Shown: piece after piece, positions 1 through 7,818 of the stretch
How the letters are laid out: every line of letters begins with the position of its first letter
Numbering within the stretch: the stretch's first letter is position 1
From: Saprospiraceae bacterium
Lineage (GTDB): Bacteria > Bacteroidota > Bacteroidia > Chitinophagales > Saprospiraceae
NCBI GenBank assembly: GCA_017985675.1
Contig: JAGNXB010000002.1
Span: 62,001-126,000, forward strand
Direction of reading: 5' to 3'
Length of the DNA: 64,000 nt
The notes under the pieces: generated by a model
What the model saw: the letters and a program-made list of their open reading frames with translations, nothing else
Databases searched by the model: none
What the model was told of the DNA's origin: nothing
Program-made: the position numbers and the translations under genes

Positions 1-932
1 TCATTGTACGCATATTTAACCCGACCCTCGAATGTTGCTTGATTTTTTTGAGGATGCGAAGCGGCCAAGGATGCGATGGGTGTGAATAAACTATCGCCAC
101 ACAAACTCGCTACACTAATAAAAACACCACTGTCAAAATGACTGTCGCCGGCGTCTGACACAGCGATTTTAGCATGATACGTCTCTCCCGGTATGACTAT
201 AAAATCTGCTTCCAAAGGCGTTGTAAATCCATCATATTGCAAATCCAAACCACCCAAATTGTCGATATAGAATTGACTGAAACCAAAATCGCATTTAGGA
301 AAATTTATTCCTTGATTAATAGTATTTATTCCTACTGGTAAAGTTGAATTGGGAAGGGTTGCAATATTGATTGCATTCCCAGTAAATGGACCATTTATTC
401 CAGGGCCGCTGATAAAAAATCCAAATACATCATTGAATGAGGCACAAACAAATTCAGGATATTCTTCTGACCCAAATACATATTTAAAGAATAACTCAGG
501 TTCATTTGAGATAAAATCAAACTCAATAAGTATTGCATCTAAGGTGAATTCCTGAGATAACTCATCCAAATCAGCATCTCCTGGAAGCTCAAAACCATTT
601 CCAGCATTGCCCATATTATTAGGACCATGGATATTTGACACATTGCCACTCGCGATGACTATGCCTGCCGGCATGTCCAAATCTGTATTGGCTCCTTGAA
701 AAAAGGCCATTCCATCCTTGTTCCCATTGAGGGTAATATTAAATGGGGTAACACAAGTGTTCGCAAAAAAATCCATGATCAGTTCTTCAACGGTATAGTT
801 TGTGTCAATGATCAGATCATTCACTCCCCTGCCCTTCAGATCCATAGGAGCCTGTAAATCAGACTTTCTTTCTTGCGCCGCCAATTGGCTGATAAAACAA
901 AAGGACAACAAAAGGATTAAGGAATGTTTCAT
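1..932 (-). CDS. Secreted choice-of-anchor-L domain protein, partial (C-terminus outside window)
   Basis: The reading frame is open from an ATG at 932 down to the window edge, so about 310 residues are visible and the end is missing. It starts with a Sec signal peptide (MKHSLILLLSFCFISQLAA then Q). The core carries the hallmark of the choice-of-anchor-L domain: GSEEYPEFV near residue 150 followed by FNDVFGFFISGPG, then a segment on allowed properties ending in GDSLFTPIASL. Known members in Bacteroidota are large cell-surface proteins that end in a T9SS or gliding-type sorting domain, and such an end is expected beyond position 1. The ligand is unknown. The neighbouring methyltransferase gene is divergent. 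Confidence 0.75.
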   Translation of the reverse strand, partial: MKHSLILLLSFCFISQLAAQERKSDLQAPMDLKGRGVNDLIIDTNYTVEELIMDFFANTCVTPFNITLNGNKDGMAFFQGANTDLDMPAGIVIASGNVSNIHGPNNMGNAGNGFELPGDADLDELSQEFTLDAILIEFDFISNEPELFFKYVFGSEEYPEFVCASFNDVFGFFISGPGINGPFTGNAINIATLPNSTLPVGINTINQGINFPKCDFGFSQFYIDNLGGLDLQYDGFTTPLEADFIVIPGETYHAKIAVSDAGDSHFDSGVFISVASLCGDSLFTPIASLAASHPQKNQATFEGRVKYAYN

Positions 933-1011
933 GGATTGATGAATTGGATATTACAAATATATGCATTTCAATGAATTAAAAATAGGCGCATCCATTTTTA
1001 CCAAATCACGT

Positions 1012-1019
1012 TACTTTTG
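1012..1019 (+). promoter_or_regulatory. -7 promoter element TACTTTTG abutting a start codon
   Basis: Exact match to the Bacteroidota -7 consensus TAnnTTTG. Its last base lies only three bases before the ATG at 1023, so the transcript would begin at or very near the start codon (leaderless). That start point is inferred, not seen. Confidence 0.5.
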
Positions 1020-1022
1020 CCC

Positions 1023-1745
1023 ATGTTGAAAGATCCTTTGTACTGGATCGCAGTGGCTACAAAAAATTCTGCTGCAGACAACGCATATTGGCTCCAAGAC
1101 CGTTTCTTTAATAACCGATATATGGCATTCTGGACATCGCTTACTTATTTCATGCGTACAAAAGTTTTCCCCTCTATGCCGGAGGCGGAAATTTTACCGG
1201 AGCGCATGCGGGAAACGAAACTCCTTTTTCACAGAGAGGATTTGTTAGCCTTTCTGCCCAAACATGCCATCGTCGCTGAAATTGGCGTAGATATGGGGGA
1301 CTTCTCTGAAAGCATATTACAGATTAGCCAGCCCAAAAAATTACACCTTCTCGACCTTTGGCCGCCCTCGGTGGTTAAAAAGGATCGCTACACACAAGTA
1401 GTGGAACGATTTCGCAAGGCTACTGCTGAGGGGCTTGTTGAATTGCATCGGGGAGATTCTGAGGCATTGCTGGAACAATTTCCAGACAAATATTTCGACT
1501 GGGTTTATCTGGACACGACCCATCTGTTGGACAAAACACAGCGCGAGCTTGCGGTATGTGCACGAAAAGTAAAACCAGGTGGCATCATTGCCGGCCATGA
1601 TTATACGAGTGGCGCCTGGGATTATGGCGTTCGTTATGGCGTTGTGGGTGCCGTCAATTCATTTTGTAACAACCATGGGTGGGACCTGATCGTCCTTACC
1701 AATGAAGCCAGCCGCCATGTAAGCTACGCCTTGCAGAAAAAATAA
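1023..1745 (+). CDS. Class I SAM-dependent methyltransferase (Methyltransf_24-like)
   Basis: A protein of 240 residues. Motif I, the SAM-binding glycine loop, is visible as AEIGVDMGDFSE near residue 86-97. An acidic second motif lies in LHLLDLWPP, and a post-motif FDWVYLDTTHL is followed by VKPGGIIAGHDY, typical of the Methyltransf_24 group. The substrate cannot be told; relatives often modify sugars or small molecules. The ATG at 1023 was chosen over an in-frame TTG at 1017 because that TTG lies inside the -7 box. It is monocistronic, with no gene closely linked downstream on the same strand. Confidence 0.75.
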   Translation: MLKDPLYWIAVATKNSAADNAYWLQDRFFNNRYMAFWTSLTYFMRTKVFPSMPEAEILPERMRETKLLFHREDLLAFLPKHAIVAEIGVDMGDFSESILQISQPKKLHLLDLWPPSVVKKDRYTQVVERFRKATAEGLVELHRGDSEALLEQFPDKYFDWVYLDTTHLLDKTQRELAVCARKVKPGGIIAGHDYTSGAWDYGVRYGVVGAVNSFCNNHGWDLIVLTNEASRHVSYALQKK

Positions 1746-1789
1746 TTTACTATTTCTCTCTTTTTAGTTGCATAACTTAATTTTACGTT

Positions 1790-1803
1790 ATACCTTTGGG
1801 TAT
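1790..1803. promoter_or_regulatory. Candidate BlaI-type operator overlapping the -7 box
   Basis: The 14-bp sequence is a dyad: ATACC, spacer TTTG, GGTAT. The TACCTTTG at 1791-1798 inside it is an exact TAnnTTTG -7 element, and TTG at 1768-1770 could serve as -33. A repressor bound here would block the promoter of the blaI/blaR1-like pair 140 bp downstream. BlaI proteins are known to bind such dyads and repress their own operon; the assignment here is inference. Confidence 0.45.
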
Positions 1804-1943
1804 GCGTTACAGATTAAGCTGACCTCTGCATAGTCATCAGGGTACTCTTTCTCAAAAGAGGTCTAATTATGACGTGTCGGAATAATTAATCGGGGCTTAC
1901 GGGGTAACCTTTATTACTTATTATCACATAAAAGATTTAGAAT

Positions 1944-2315
1944 ATGAGTAAAATTCGATCACTTACGAATGGAGAGGAAGAAATAATGCAACGCATCTGG
2001 CATCGCGTCCGATGCACAGTCAGTGATATACTCGACGATTTAGGTGAACCCCGACAACCGCATAGCTCCGTATCAACGATAGTCCGAATATTAGAAAAAA
2101 AAGGATTTGTAGGTCACAAAGCATATGGACGGACTTATGAGTATTTCGCTTTGATCACAAAGGATCAGTATAGTAAGTCAAGATTACAGGTCCTGGCTAA
2201 ATCCTATTTTTCAGGATCCTTTAAGGAAATGGTGAGTTTTTTAGTGGAGGAGGAGAGTCTGGATCCAAAAGAACTGGAAGCATTTATTGAAGAAATTAAA
2301 GCAAAGGAACAATGA
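1944..2315 (+). CDS. BlaI/MecI/CopY-family transcriptional repressor
   Basis: 123 residues, the normal length for the family. The N-terminal 75 residues form the winged helix (LTNGEEEIMQRIW, then SSVSTIVRILEKKGFV as recognition helix and following region). The C-terminal part is the helical dimerisation segment that a BlaR1-type protease cleaves in known systems. It overlaps the downstream M56 protease gene by four bases (ATGA), so the two are translationally coupled. A dyad over the promoter at 1790-1803 suggests autorepression. The inducing signal is not necessarily a beta-lactam: no beta-lactamase lies nearby, and such pairs are common in Bacteroidota with unknown targets. Confidence 0.85.
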   Translation: MSKIRSLTNGEEEIMQRIWHRVRCTVSDILDDLGEPRQPHSSVSTIVRILEKKGFVGHKAYGRTYEYFALITKDQYSKSRLQVLAKSYFSGSFKEMVSFLVEEESLDPKELEAFIEEIKAKEQ

Positions 2316-3715
2316 ATCCCACCCTCTCTCCCTACCTCATTCAAGTAACCCTTTGGTGGATAGTATTTTATCTGTTTTACGTACTCATCGTTTCTAAAAA
2401 GGGAACTGCCCATGAAAGTCGCGTTTTCCTTAACCTCACCCTATTTGGTGGTGTTTTACTACCCTTTATACCCTGGCCTATACCTGCATCAGCGTTAATT
2501 TCAATGCCGTTGCCCGAATTCACTCTAACCGAAAGCATCAGTTTGACATCTGCCTCAGTGGAAAATGGTTTCTCCTGGTTTGAGCTCATCACGCTAGGCT
2601 ATTGGCTGGGTGTAGCCTATTTGTGCATAAAACGCTGCACAGGCCTGTATCAAATCCATCGCATACAAGGGCAAAGTCAACGACGGAATTTAGAGGGAGA
2701 AAGAGTATACATCGTACCGGAGCTACCCTCCCCCTTTCAATTTGCAGGAACCTTGTATTTGCCTGCCGCATTGGAAAAAGATAAAGATGGCTTCCAACTT
2801 GCCTTTCAACACGAACGCGCACATCGACAATACCGACATTCCATAGATCTTGGTCTCGGAAGCCTCATTCAGATCATCTTTTGGCCACATCCTCTTGTAA
2901 ACATGCTGCTCAAGGCATTGCGTATGGTTCATGAATACCAGGCAGATGAAGCTGTTGTTCACGTTTATCCTCGCGAACGTTATGTCCGTTTCATTGGCAC
3001 ATTTCGGAATCTTCAACCCATTTCATTACCTATTCATACCATTCAACAAGGACCTTTAAAAAAACGAATTATGAACATGTACCAATCTCGTCGACCACTC
3101 CGGATAAAACATTGGGCCGGAATCACCCTTGCTGGTTTGCTGCTTATCAGCTTGACGGCAATGAATAAAAAAGCCACGGACAATCTGCCTTATTTGCAAT
3201 CGGCATCCTTAATATTATCGGATACGATACCCGCATCAAAAGCACCACCTGCTCCCCCTGCGAATGCGTCAAACGTTAAACCTCCTGTGCCTCCCGCACC
3301 ACCTGAAGCTCCAAAGGCGCCTAAGCCTCCTGGTGAAGAAAGATTTTTCATTGCAGAAGAAATGCCAAGATTCCCGGGTTGTGAAGACGTGACCAATAAA
3401 AAGGAGCGTGACCAATGTGCGCAACAAAAGTTGATGGCTTACCTTGGGGCAAACCTTACCTATCCGGCAGAAGCAAAATTGAAAGGAATTGAGGGCACTT
3501 GCATTGTGCAATTCATCGTCGAAAAGGATGGCTCCATCAGCAATGTGGAAATAGCCAAGGAGATAGGTAGCGGCACTGGAGCGGAAGTATTGCGTCTTTT
3601 TGAGAAAATGGTTAAAGATGGCATTCGTTGGATACCTGGCCAAGAAAAGGGAAAGAAGATACGGATTCAATATAGTTTGCCCATCAAATTCCAGTTAGCC
3701 TCCACAAAAAAATAA
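2312..3715 (+). CDS. M56 family (BlaR1-like) membrane metalloprotease with TonB-like C-terminus
   Basis: 467 residues. Membrane segments are visible near residues 10-27, 40-60, 92-108 and 265-282. The zinc site is HERAH at 167-171 with the second-shell EYQADEAV near 208-215, both typical of peptidase M56. A proline-rich linker (about 308-345) leads to a TonB C-terminal domain with CIVQFIVEKDGSISN. In known BlaR1 systems the sensor domain sits where this TonB domain is, so this protein may sense or contact the periplasm or outer membrane instead of antibiotics. It is coupled to the BlaI-like gene by a four-base overlap and ends before a strong terminator at 3736-3771. Confidence 0.85.
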   Translation: MNPTLSPYLIQVTLWWIVFYLFYVLIVSKKGTAHESRVFLNLTLFGGVLLPFIPWPIPASALISMPLPEFTLTESISLTSASVENGFSWFELITLGYWLGVAYLCIKRCTGLYQIHRIQGQSQRRNLEGERVYIVPELPSPFQFAGTLYLPAALEKDKDGFQLAFQHERAHRQYRHSIDLGLGSLIQIIFWPHPLVNMLLKALRMVHEYQADEAVVHVYPRERYVRFIGTFRNLQPISLPIHTIQQGPLKKRIMNMYQSRRPLRIKHWAGITLAGLLLISLTAMNKKATDNLPYLQSASLILSDTIPASKAPPAPPANASNVKPPVPPAPPEAPKAPKPPGEERFFIAEEMPRFPGCEDVTNKKERDQCAQQKLMAYLGANLTYPAEAKLKGIEGTCIVQFIVEKDGSISNVEIAKEIGSGTGAEVLRLFEKMVKDGIRWIPGQEKGKKIRIQYSLPIKFQLASTKK

Positions 3716-3735
3716 TTGCTGATCTTATAATTTCT

Positions 3736-3771
3736 ACAGCGCACAATGGAGAACCATTGTGCGCTGTTTCT
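3736..3771. terminator. Rho-independent terminator between convergent genes
   Basis: A perfect 14-bp stem (3736-3749 with 3754-3767) and an AGAA tetraloop, followed by TTTC on the plus strand. It lies between the convergent BlaR1-like and ogt genes and could serve both. Confidence 0.75.
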
Positions 3772-3772
3772 A

Positions 3773-4231
3773 TTAAAACAAGGAGCCTTGAGCACTCTTC
3801 ATTTCATGAGCCAAAAGCCATTTCTTTCGCCAAATACCACCTGCATATCCTGTCAACTGACCGTCAGTACCGATCACCCGATGACAGGGTAAAATAATAG
3901 CCAAAGGGTTTTTACTGTTCGCCATTCCGACAGCCCGCACCGCGCCTTCGTTGCTTAATAACCTAGCTAAATCACTGTAAGACACCGTGCGACCAAATGG
4001 GATTTTGGCAAGCAGTCCCCAAACTTGTCGTTGAAACAATGTCCCATTCAAGCGGACTGGGACATCAAAATCCCTAAGCGTACCTTCAAAATAAGCTCTC
4101 AGCTGATCGCTACAATCCATCAATACCGGTGGAATGCGCCGGGATGATTCTTCCTCAAGTTCTTTAAACGAAATTGACCATATCGCATCCTTATCCCCCG
4201 TGATATTGAGCCATCCGAGCGGACTTTCCAT
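3773..4231 (-). CDS. ogt: Methylated-DNA--protein-cysteine methyltransferase
   Basis: Suicide repair enzyme that moves the alkyl group from O6-methylguanine to its own cysteine. The active site PCHRVIG is present, preceded by the helix-turn-helix region VSYSDLARLL and RAVGMANSKNPLAIILPC. About 152 residues from the chosen ATG, close to the short Ogt form without an Ada domain. The frame is open up to 4312, but the family normally begins like MxSPLGWLxITG, which matches the ATG at 4231. A TATGTTTG -7-like element on this strand also lies between the longer and shorter starts. Confidence 0.88.
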   Translation of the reverse strand: MESPLGWLNITGDKDAIWSISFKELEEESSRRIPPVLMDCSDQLRAYFEGTLRDFDVPVRLNGTLFQRQVWGLLAKIPFGRTVSYSDLARLLSNEGAVRAVGMANSKNPLAIILPCHRVIGTDGQLTGYAGGIWRKKWLLAHEMKSAQGSLF

Positions 4232-4341
4232 AAAAAGATGATCACTTAAAAGTTTCACGTTAAATAAGTTCAGGCAAACAAACATAAGATTAAACACTGA
4301 TGAGGTCGTCAAAACCTTTCCTCCCTCCAGATTGGCGTGTA

Positions 4342-5226
4342 TTAGTTAAGCCCATTGGCAAGGAGTAAACGCAATAGCTCGTCCGGCCGATGTACAACTT
4401 CTGGCAAGCCCAGCATCTCTGACGCTTTTTCAAATAAACTGGACTTTTCTTTTCCCTCTCTTTGCCAATCGAGTAAAGATCCAGCTCCCTTGGATTTGGA
4501 CAATTTCAATCCCATTTCATCGACCACTAAGGGGTGATGGTAAAACGACGTGCGTAAAAAAGTATCAAACCCTAACAGTTGACTTAAATAGAGTTGAGCT
4601 GCCGATGAAGGCAATAAGTCATGCCCCCGAACGATAAAATCAACACTAAAATACATATCGTCTGCAAGTGATGCGATCTGATAGGCCGGCAAACCATCCT
4701 TCTGCCGGATTACAAAGTCGCCCATTAACTCAGCAACAGCTAATGGCATAGGAATACCCTTTTCGTTACTCAGGACCGATGCATCGGTTGGAACCCGGAT
4801 TCGCCATGCGGTATTTGTAGCATCAAATGAATAATCTTTTTTACAACAGGTACAGACTGCCCGGGTTCCCGCAATCATTTCCCGCCGATAGGCTCTGCTA
4901 CAGGTACAGGCATAAACCAGGCCTGATGTACGCAGTTTTTCAATCAACGTCGTATAGTGTGGTAGCCTGTGATGTTGGGACCAGTGTTGGAGGAAGTCGG
5001 ATACACTTTGCGGCCCTTCATCGTAATCCAGACCTAACCAATCGATCGTGGAAAAAATATTCTCCAAATATTCAATCCTGCACCGTTCCCTATCCAAATC
5101 ATCGATCCTTAATAAAATGCGAGCTCCCTTTGCCCGGGCAAGTGCCCAGGTGATAATAAAAGAAACCGCATTCCCTGGGTGCAGGTATCCGCTAGGGGTA
5201 GGTGCATAACGAGTCAGGGTTGGCAT
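4342..5226 (-). CDS. gluQ: Glutamyl-Q tRNA(Asp) synthetase
   Basis: 294 residues, the length of GluQ-RS, a truncated glutamyl-tRNA synthetase without the anticodon-binding domain. It attaches glutamate to queuosine-34 of tRNA(Asp). The class I signatures are APTPSGYLHPGNA (HIGH region) at residues 8-20 and KLSKSKGAGS near 240. Two cysteine pairs, CTCSR and CTCC (about residues 107-128), form the zinc site typical of GluQ. Against full GltX: the length and the missing C-terminal domain. A TATCTTTA element ends only a few bases before the ATG, so the mRNA may be leaderless. Confidence 0.88.
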   Translation of the reverse strand: MPTLTRYAPTPSGYLHPGNAVSFIITWALARAKGARILLRIDDLDRERCRIEYLENIFSTIDWLGLDYDEGPQSVSDFLQHWSQHHRLPHYTTLIEKLRTSGLVYACTCSRAYRREMIAGTRAVCTCCKKDYSFDATNTAWRIRVPTDASVLSNEKGIPMPLAVAELMGDFVIRQKDGLPAYQIASLADDMYFSVDFIVRGHDLLPSSAAQLYLSQLLGFDTFLRTSFYHHPLVVDEMGLKLSKSKGAGSLLDWQREGKEKSSLFEKASEMLGLPEVVHRPDELLRLLLANGLN

Positions 5227-5250
5227 TTTATAAAGATACTGCCTTCCTTA

Positions 5251-6468
5251 TTAAATCGGTTTAAGCTTTTTTTGCCAGGTTGAGACAAGAAGAAGGAGCA
5301 ACCCTGCCGGAATAAATGCCGAAATCAATACAAGACCTATATAGTACCATGACAAAAACCCCAGCTCTGCCCAAAGTAAAGTCCCTTGAAAAAATAGCAA
5401 AAATTCGCTTCCTGTAAAACCTACAATAATCAAAATAAGGCCCCAATGGACCGATGGCTTTGCAGCAGAAAGCATACCCCTGCGAACTGTTTCTGAAAAA
5501 ATGTAAAACGTAATCGCTCCCAATAAAATGAGGTGAATAAAGCCAATTACATAATTACGGATGGTATAGGATATGGTCGCAATAAAAGGAAGGACAACCG
5601 CAGACTGAACCACAATTTTTAAAACTAAACAGACGAAGGATATAGACAAAAGCCACCTTTCCCATCCAAATATCCTTTGTTTCAAGGTCGGGATATGTTG
5701 TTTTAGTAAAGCTAAAAAAACAAAAAGGGCTGACAGTTGGATGATTACGCCCATTCCATTTATTGAAAAAAGCAAGGCAGACGGGTTAGACCAGGTTACA
5801 GCCATAGCGTACGTCAGAAAAGTTGAAATGACAAGCAAGCGCAAAAACCATGTAGCCAAGAGATTGGTAATGATAATGCCCCTGGAATGGATTTGGTGCA
5901 GGAATAAGGCGATGATACTAAAAATAAACCAACCGTTAAACTGAAAATGAAGGTAAAACTGGACAGCCTGATAATACAGGGCTTTGCCCTGAAGGCCGGC
6001 AAGGATTATAATCGGCATCGCCCAAAGCGAAAGTGTCGAAAAAAATAAAAAAAATATGGCAATACGTAAAAACACACCGGCTATACCGGGTGCATCCAAA
6101 TCCTTCAAAAAACGATAAAAAAAGAAGTATGATAAGATAGCATGTGCTGAGGTGAAAAAAATAGCAACTGGCCCATATCCCTGTAACGGAAAACTGACAG
6201 CCATACCTATTACTGCAATTTGTGTCAATAAAAGGTTTGTACGATAAAATGTCTTAGCCTGAGCAGTCTCGGACAAAAACGTCTTGTAAAGTAGGATTGC
6301 TAATGCAATGTACAACCAGCCGAGCATGGCAACATGGGAATGTGCGTGTACCCAAAAACGAAAATCAAGCCATGGTATTTCTATGGCAAAGGCCAACCGC
6401 ATCAGAACACCCATGGTTGCAGCAACCAAAAAATTGATCAATGCAACTTGAAACCAGATCTTTGACAT
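5251..6468 (-). CDS. Polytopic membrane protein resembling heme-copper oxidase subunit I
   Basis: About 405 residues with roughly eleven or twelve hydrophobic helices. Histidines sit inside helices as in heme-binding subunits: FWVHAHSHVAMLGW near the second helix and a later YLHFQFNGWF with LFLHQIHSRG. The pattern recalls subunit I of cbb3 or NO-reductase-like proteins, but I cannot place it in a named family. It lies just downstream of a cytochrome c lipoprotein and opposite nosZ, so an electron-transfer or NO-related role is likely (inference). The frame is open to 6657, but that would overlap the cytochrome gene by 100 bases; I took the ATG at 6468 (MSKIWFQ). ATGs at 6483 and 6531 are alternatives. 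Confidence 0.6.
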   Translation of the reverse strand: MSKIWFQVALINFLVAATMGVLMRLAFAIEIPWLDFRFWVHAHSHVAMLGWLYIALAILLYKTFLSETAQAKTFYRTNLLLTQIAVIGMAVSFPLQGYGPVAIFFTSAHAILSYFFFYRFLKDLDAPGIAGVFLRIAIFFLFFSTLSLWAMPIIILAGLQGKALYYQAVQFYLHFQFNGWFIFSIIALFLHQIHSRGIIITNLLATWFLRLLVISTFLTYAMAVTWSNPSALLFSINGMGVIIQLSALFVFLALLKQHIPTLKQRIFGWERWLLSISFVCLVLKIVVQSAVVLPFIATISYTIRNYVIGFIHLILLGAITFYIFSETVRRGMLSAAKPSVHWGLILIIVGFTGSEFLLFFQGTLLWAELGFLSWYYIGLVLISAFIPAGLLLLLVSTWQKKLKPI

Positions 6469-6557
6469 ACGATCGTTTCCCATTTGTTTTTCATCAATAG
6501 CATGATGGAAGACATAATGTCTCCCAGTCATGCTATCTGCAGCTTTTTCAATCAAAC

Positions 6558-7034
6558 TTATTTGCCCACCGCTTGCCCATCGTTGGCATAAGCAAATTCG
6601 AGTACACTTCTTGCGTCCTCCATGGTTAAATTCTGGTTGGGCATACGCACAAGACACTCTTTCAGCAAGGCCTGAGCTGCGGGATCTTTGTCAAGCATCA
6701 CGTCCACATTCATGATCATATTCATGATCCATTCCGGCTTTCTCCGATCCGTTAGTCCTTTCCAGCCAGGACCCACGACACGCTGATCTGTCAGTTTGTG
6801 GCAGGCCGCACATTTCATGTCAAATATGGCCGATCCCTTGTCTACCATTGCCGCATCTAAAGGGCTATTCAACGAGACATCCTTAATTTCACCAACACCT
6901 TTTCCATCATCAGCAGGAGCGTCAGCTATCATGCTTTGTGGTGGTGGACCTGAAGTGTCAGCAGTGGATTCATCAGAACCACCACATGCGCTCATAAGGA
7001 GCACACCCATGAGAAGTAAGAGCAGATTTTTCAT
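6558..7034 (-). CDS. Monoheme cytochrome c lipoprotein
   Basis: A signal peptide with lipobox (LLMGVLLMSAC then GG) marks an exported, lipid-anchored protein. One c-type heme motif, CAACH, lies in IFDMKCAACHKLTD, followed by VVGPGWKG. A likely methionine axial ligand is in VRMPNQNLTMEDA near the C-terminus. Size about 158 residues. It probably carries electrons in the periplasm towards NosZ or the adjacent membrane protein; clade II nos clusters usually carry small cytochromes c. The ATG at 7034 was preferred over 7052 because a TAACTTTA promoter-like element ends at about 7056. Confidence 0.82.
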   Translation of the reverse strand: MKNLLLLLMGVLLMSACGGSDESTADTSGPPPQSMIADAPADDGKGVGEIKDVSLNSPLDAAMVDKGSAIFDMKCAACHKLTDQRVVGPGWKGLTDRRKPEWIMNMIMNVDVMLDKDPAAQALLKECLVRMPNQNLTMEDARSVLEFAYANDGQAVGK

Positions 7035-7070
7035 AAAAATAGATTTATACATTACTAAAGTTAAAAAGTG

Positions 7071-7502
7071 CTAAAGTGATAATTGGTCCTTGAGTATGCG
7101 TTGGGCGAAATCACCAATTGCCTGATGTTTCAGCTGATAATTCAAACCCTCTCGGTAGGCCATAGCCTGGACATGCAAGGGACAAGGGTTTTCTCCAGAA
7201 CACACAGGCAGTCCAAGTATACAAGCGGTAAACAAGTCCGGCCCATCAATACAAATTACCACCTGACGCAATGTAATCTCGCGATTCTGCTCGCTTAAAT
7301 AAAACCCTCCATTAGGACCTTTTACAGAAGAAATGAGATGGTACCTGGCTAGTTGCTGCAGTGTCTTTCCAAGGAAATGTTGGGGTATTTCCAATGAGCT
7401 AGCCATTTCCTTTACACCAACTTTTTGGGTTTCTGAAGAATGGATAGCCAGATATAATGCAGCTCTAATGGCATATTGACAAGCTTTTGAAAACATATTC
7501 AC
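7071..7502 (-). CDS. Rrf2-family transcriptional regulator with clustered cysteines (NsrR/IscR-like)
   Basis: 143 residues. The N-terminal winged helix of Rrf2 proteins is clear (YAIRAALYLA, QHFLGKTLQQL, GPNGGFYLS). A cysteine cluster follows in C-ILGLPV-C-SGENP-C near residues 93-106, the spacing region that holds an iron-sulfur cluster in NsrR and IscR. NsrR-type proteins sense nitric oxide. The gene lies between the cytochrome c gene and the divergent nosZ, and a ric gene ends the nos operon, so NO sensing is the best guess. An exact TATCTTTG -7 box on this strand (7516-7523) gives a very short leader. Confidence 0.85.
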   Translation of the reverse strand: MNMFSKACQYAIRAALYLAIHSSETQKVGVKEMASSLEIPQHFLGKTLQQLARYHLISSVKGPNGGFYLSEQNREITLRQVVICIDGPDLFTACILGLPVCSGENPCPLHVQAMAYREGLNYQLKHQAIGDFAQRILKDQLSL

Positions 7503-7515
7503 TTGTATTTATCTG

Positions 7516-7523
7516 CAAAGATA
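7516..7523 (-). promoter_or_regulatory. -7 promoter element TATCTTTG for the Rrf2 regulator gene
   Basis: Exact TAnnTTTG match on the minus strand, 14 bases before the regulator's ATG. The predicted leader is under 10 bases. Confidence 0.5.
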
Positions 7524-7689
7524 GTAATAAAAAAATTAAAGTCATTTATATCTTTTATTAGTTTATAGCGCAATGTGGATTTCACCTTTAAAATCTATTG
7601 ACACAATATAATATTTAGTAACACTGACCTACATATTACAACTGTTATTCAATCATATAAGTACGTTTTGACAATAGTCATAGCAGACA

Positions 7690-7706
7690 ATGATGTAGAT
7701 CATCAT
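7690..7706. promoter_or_regulatory. Palindrome upstream of nosZ, candidate activator site
   Basis: Perfect inverted repeat ATGATG, TAGAT, CATCAT. The overlapping minus-strand reading TTGATGATGATC matches part of the FNR half-site pattern TTGAT-N4-ATCAA. Its centre is about 41 bases before the start point implied by the -7 box at 7727-7734, the place where class II Crp/Fnr activators bind. Binding itself is inferred. Confidence 0.4.
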
Positions 7707-7726
7707 CAATTACAACTGAGTACTTT

Positions 7727-7734
7727 TACCTTTG
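7727..7734 (+). promoter_or_regulatory. -7 promoter element TACCTTTG of the nos operon
   Basis: Exact TAnnTTTG element 85 bases before the nosZ ATG. I see no -33 element at the normal spacing, which fits an activator-dependent promoter. The rest of the 316-bp gap between the Rrf2 gene and nosZ is AT-rich and holds no gene. Confidence 0.5.
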
Positions 7735-7818
7735 TTAAAAGATAATAATGTCTTTTTATTCTTTAAGCAATCTAATCTGTGCGTACTAAAACTCTTTATA
7801 ACTGAAAAACCCTGCAAA

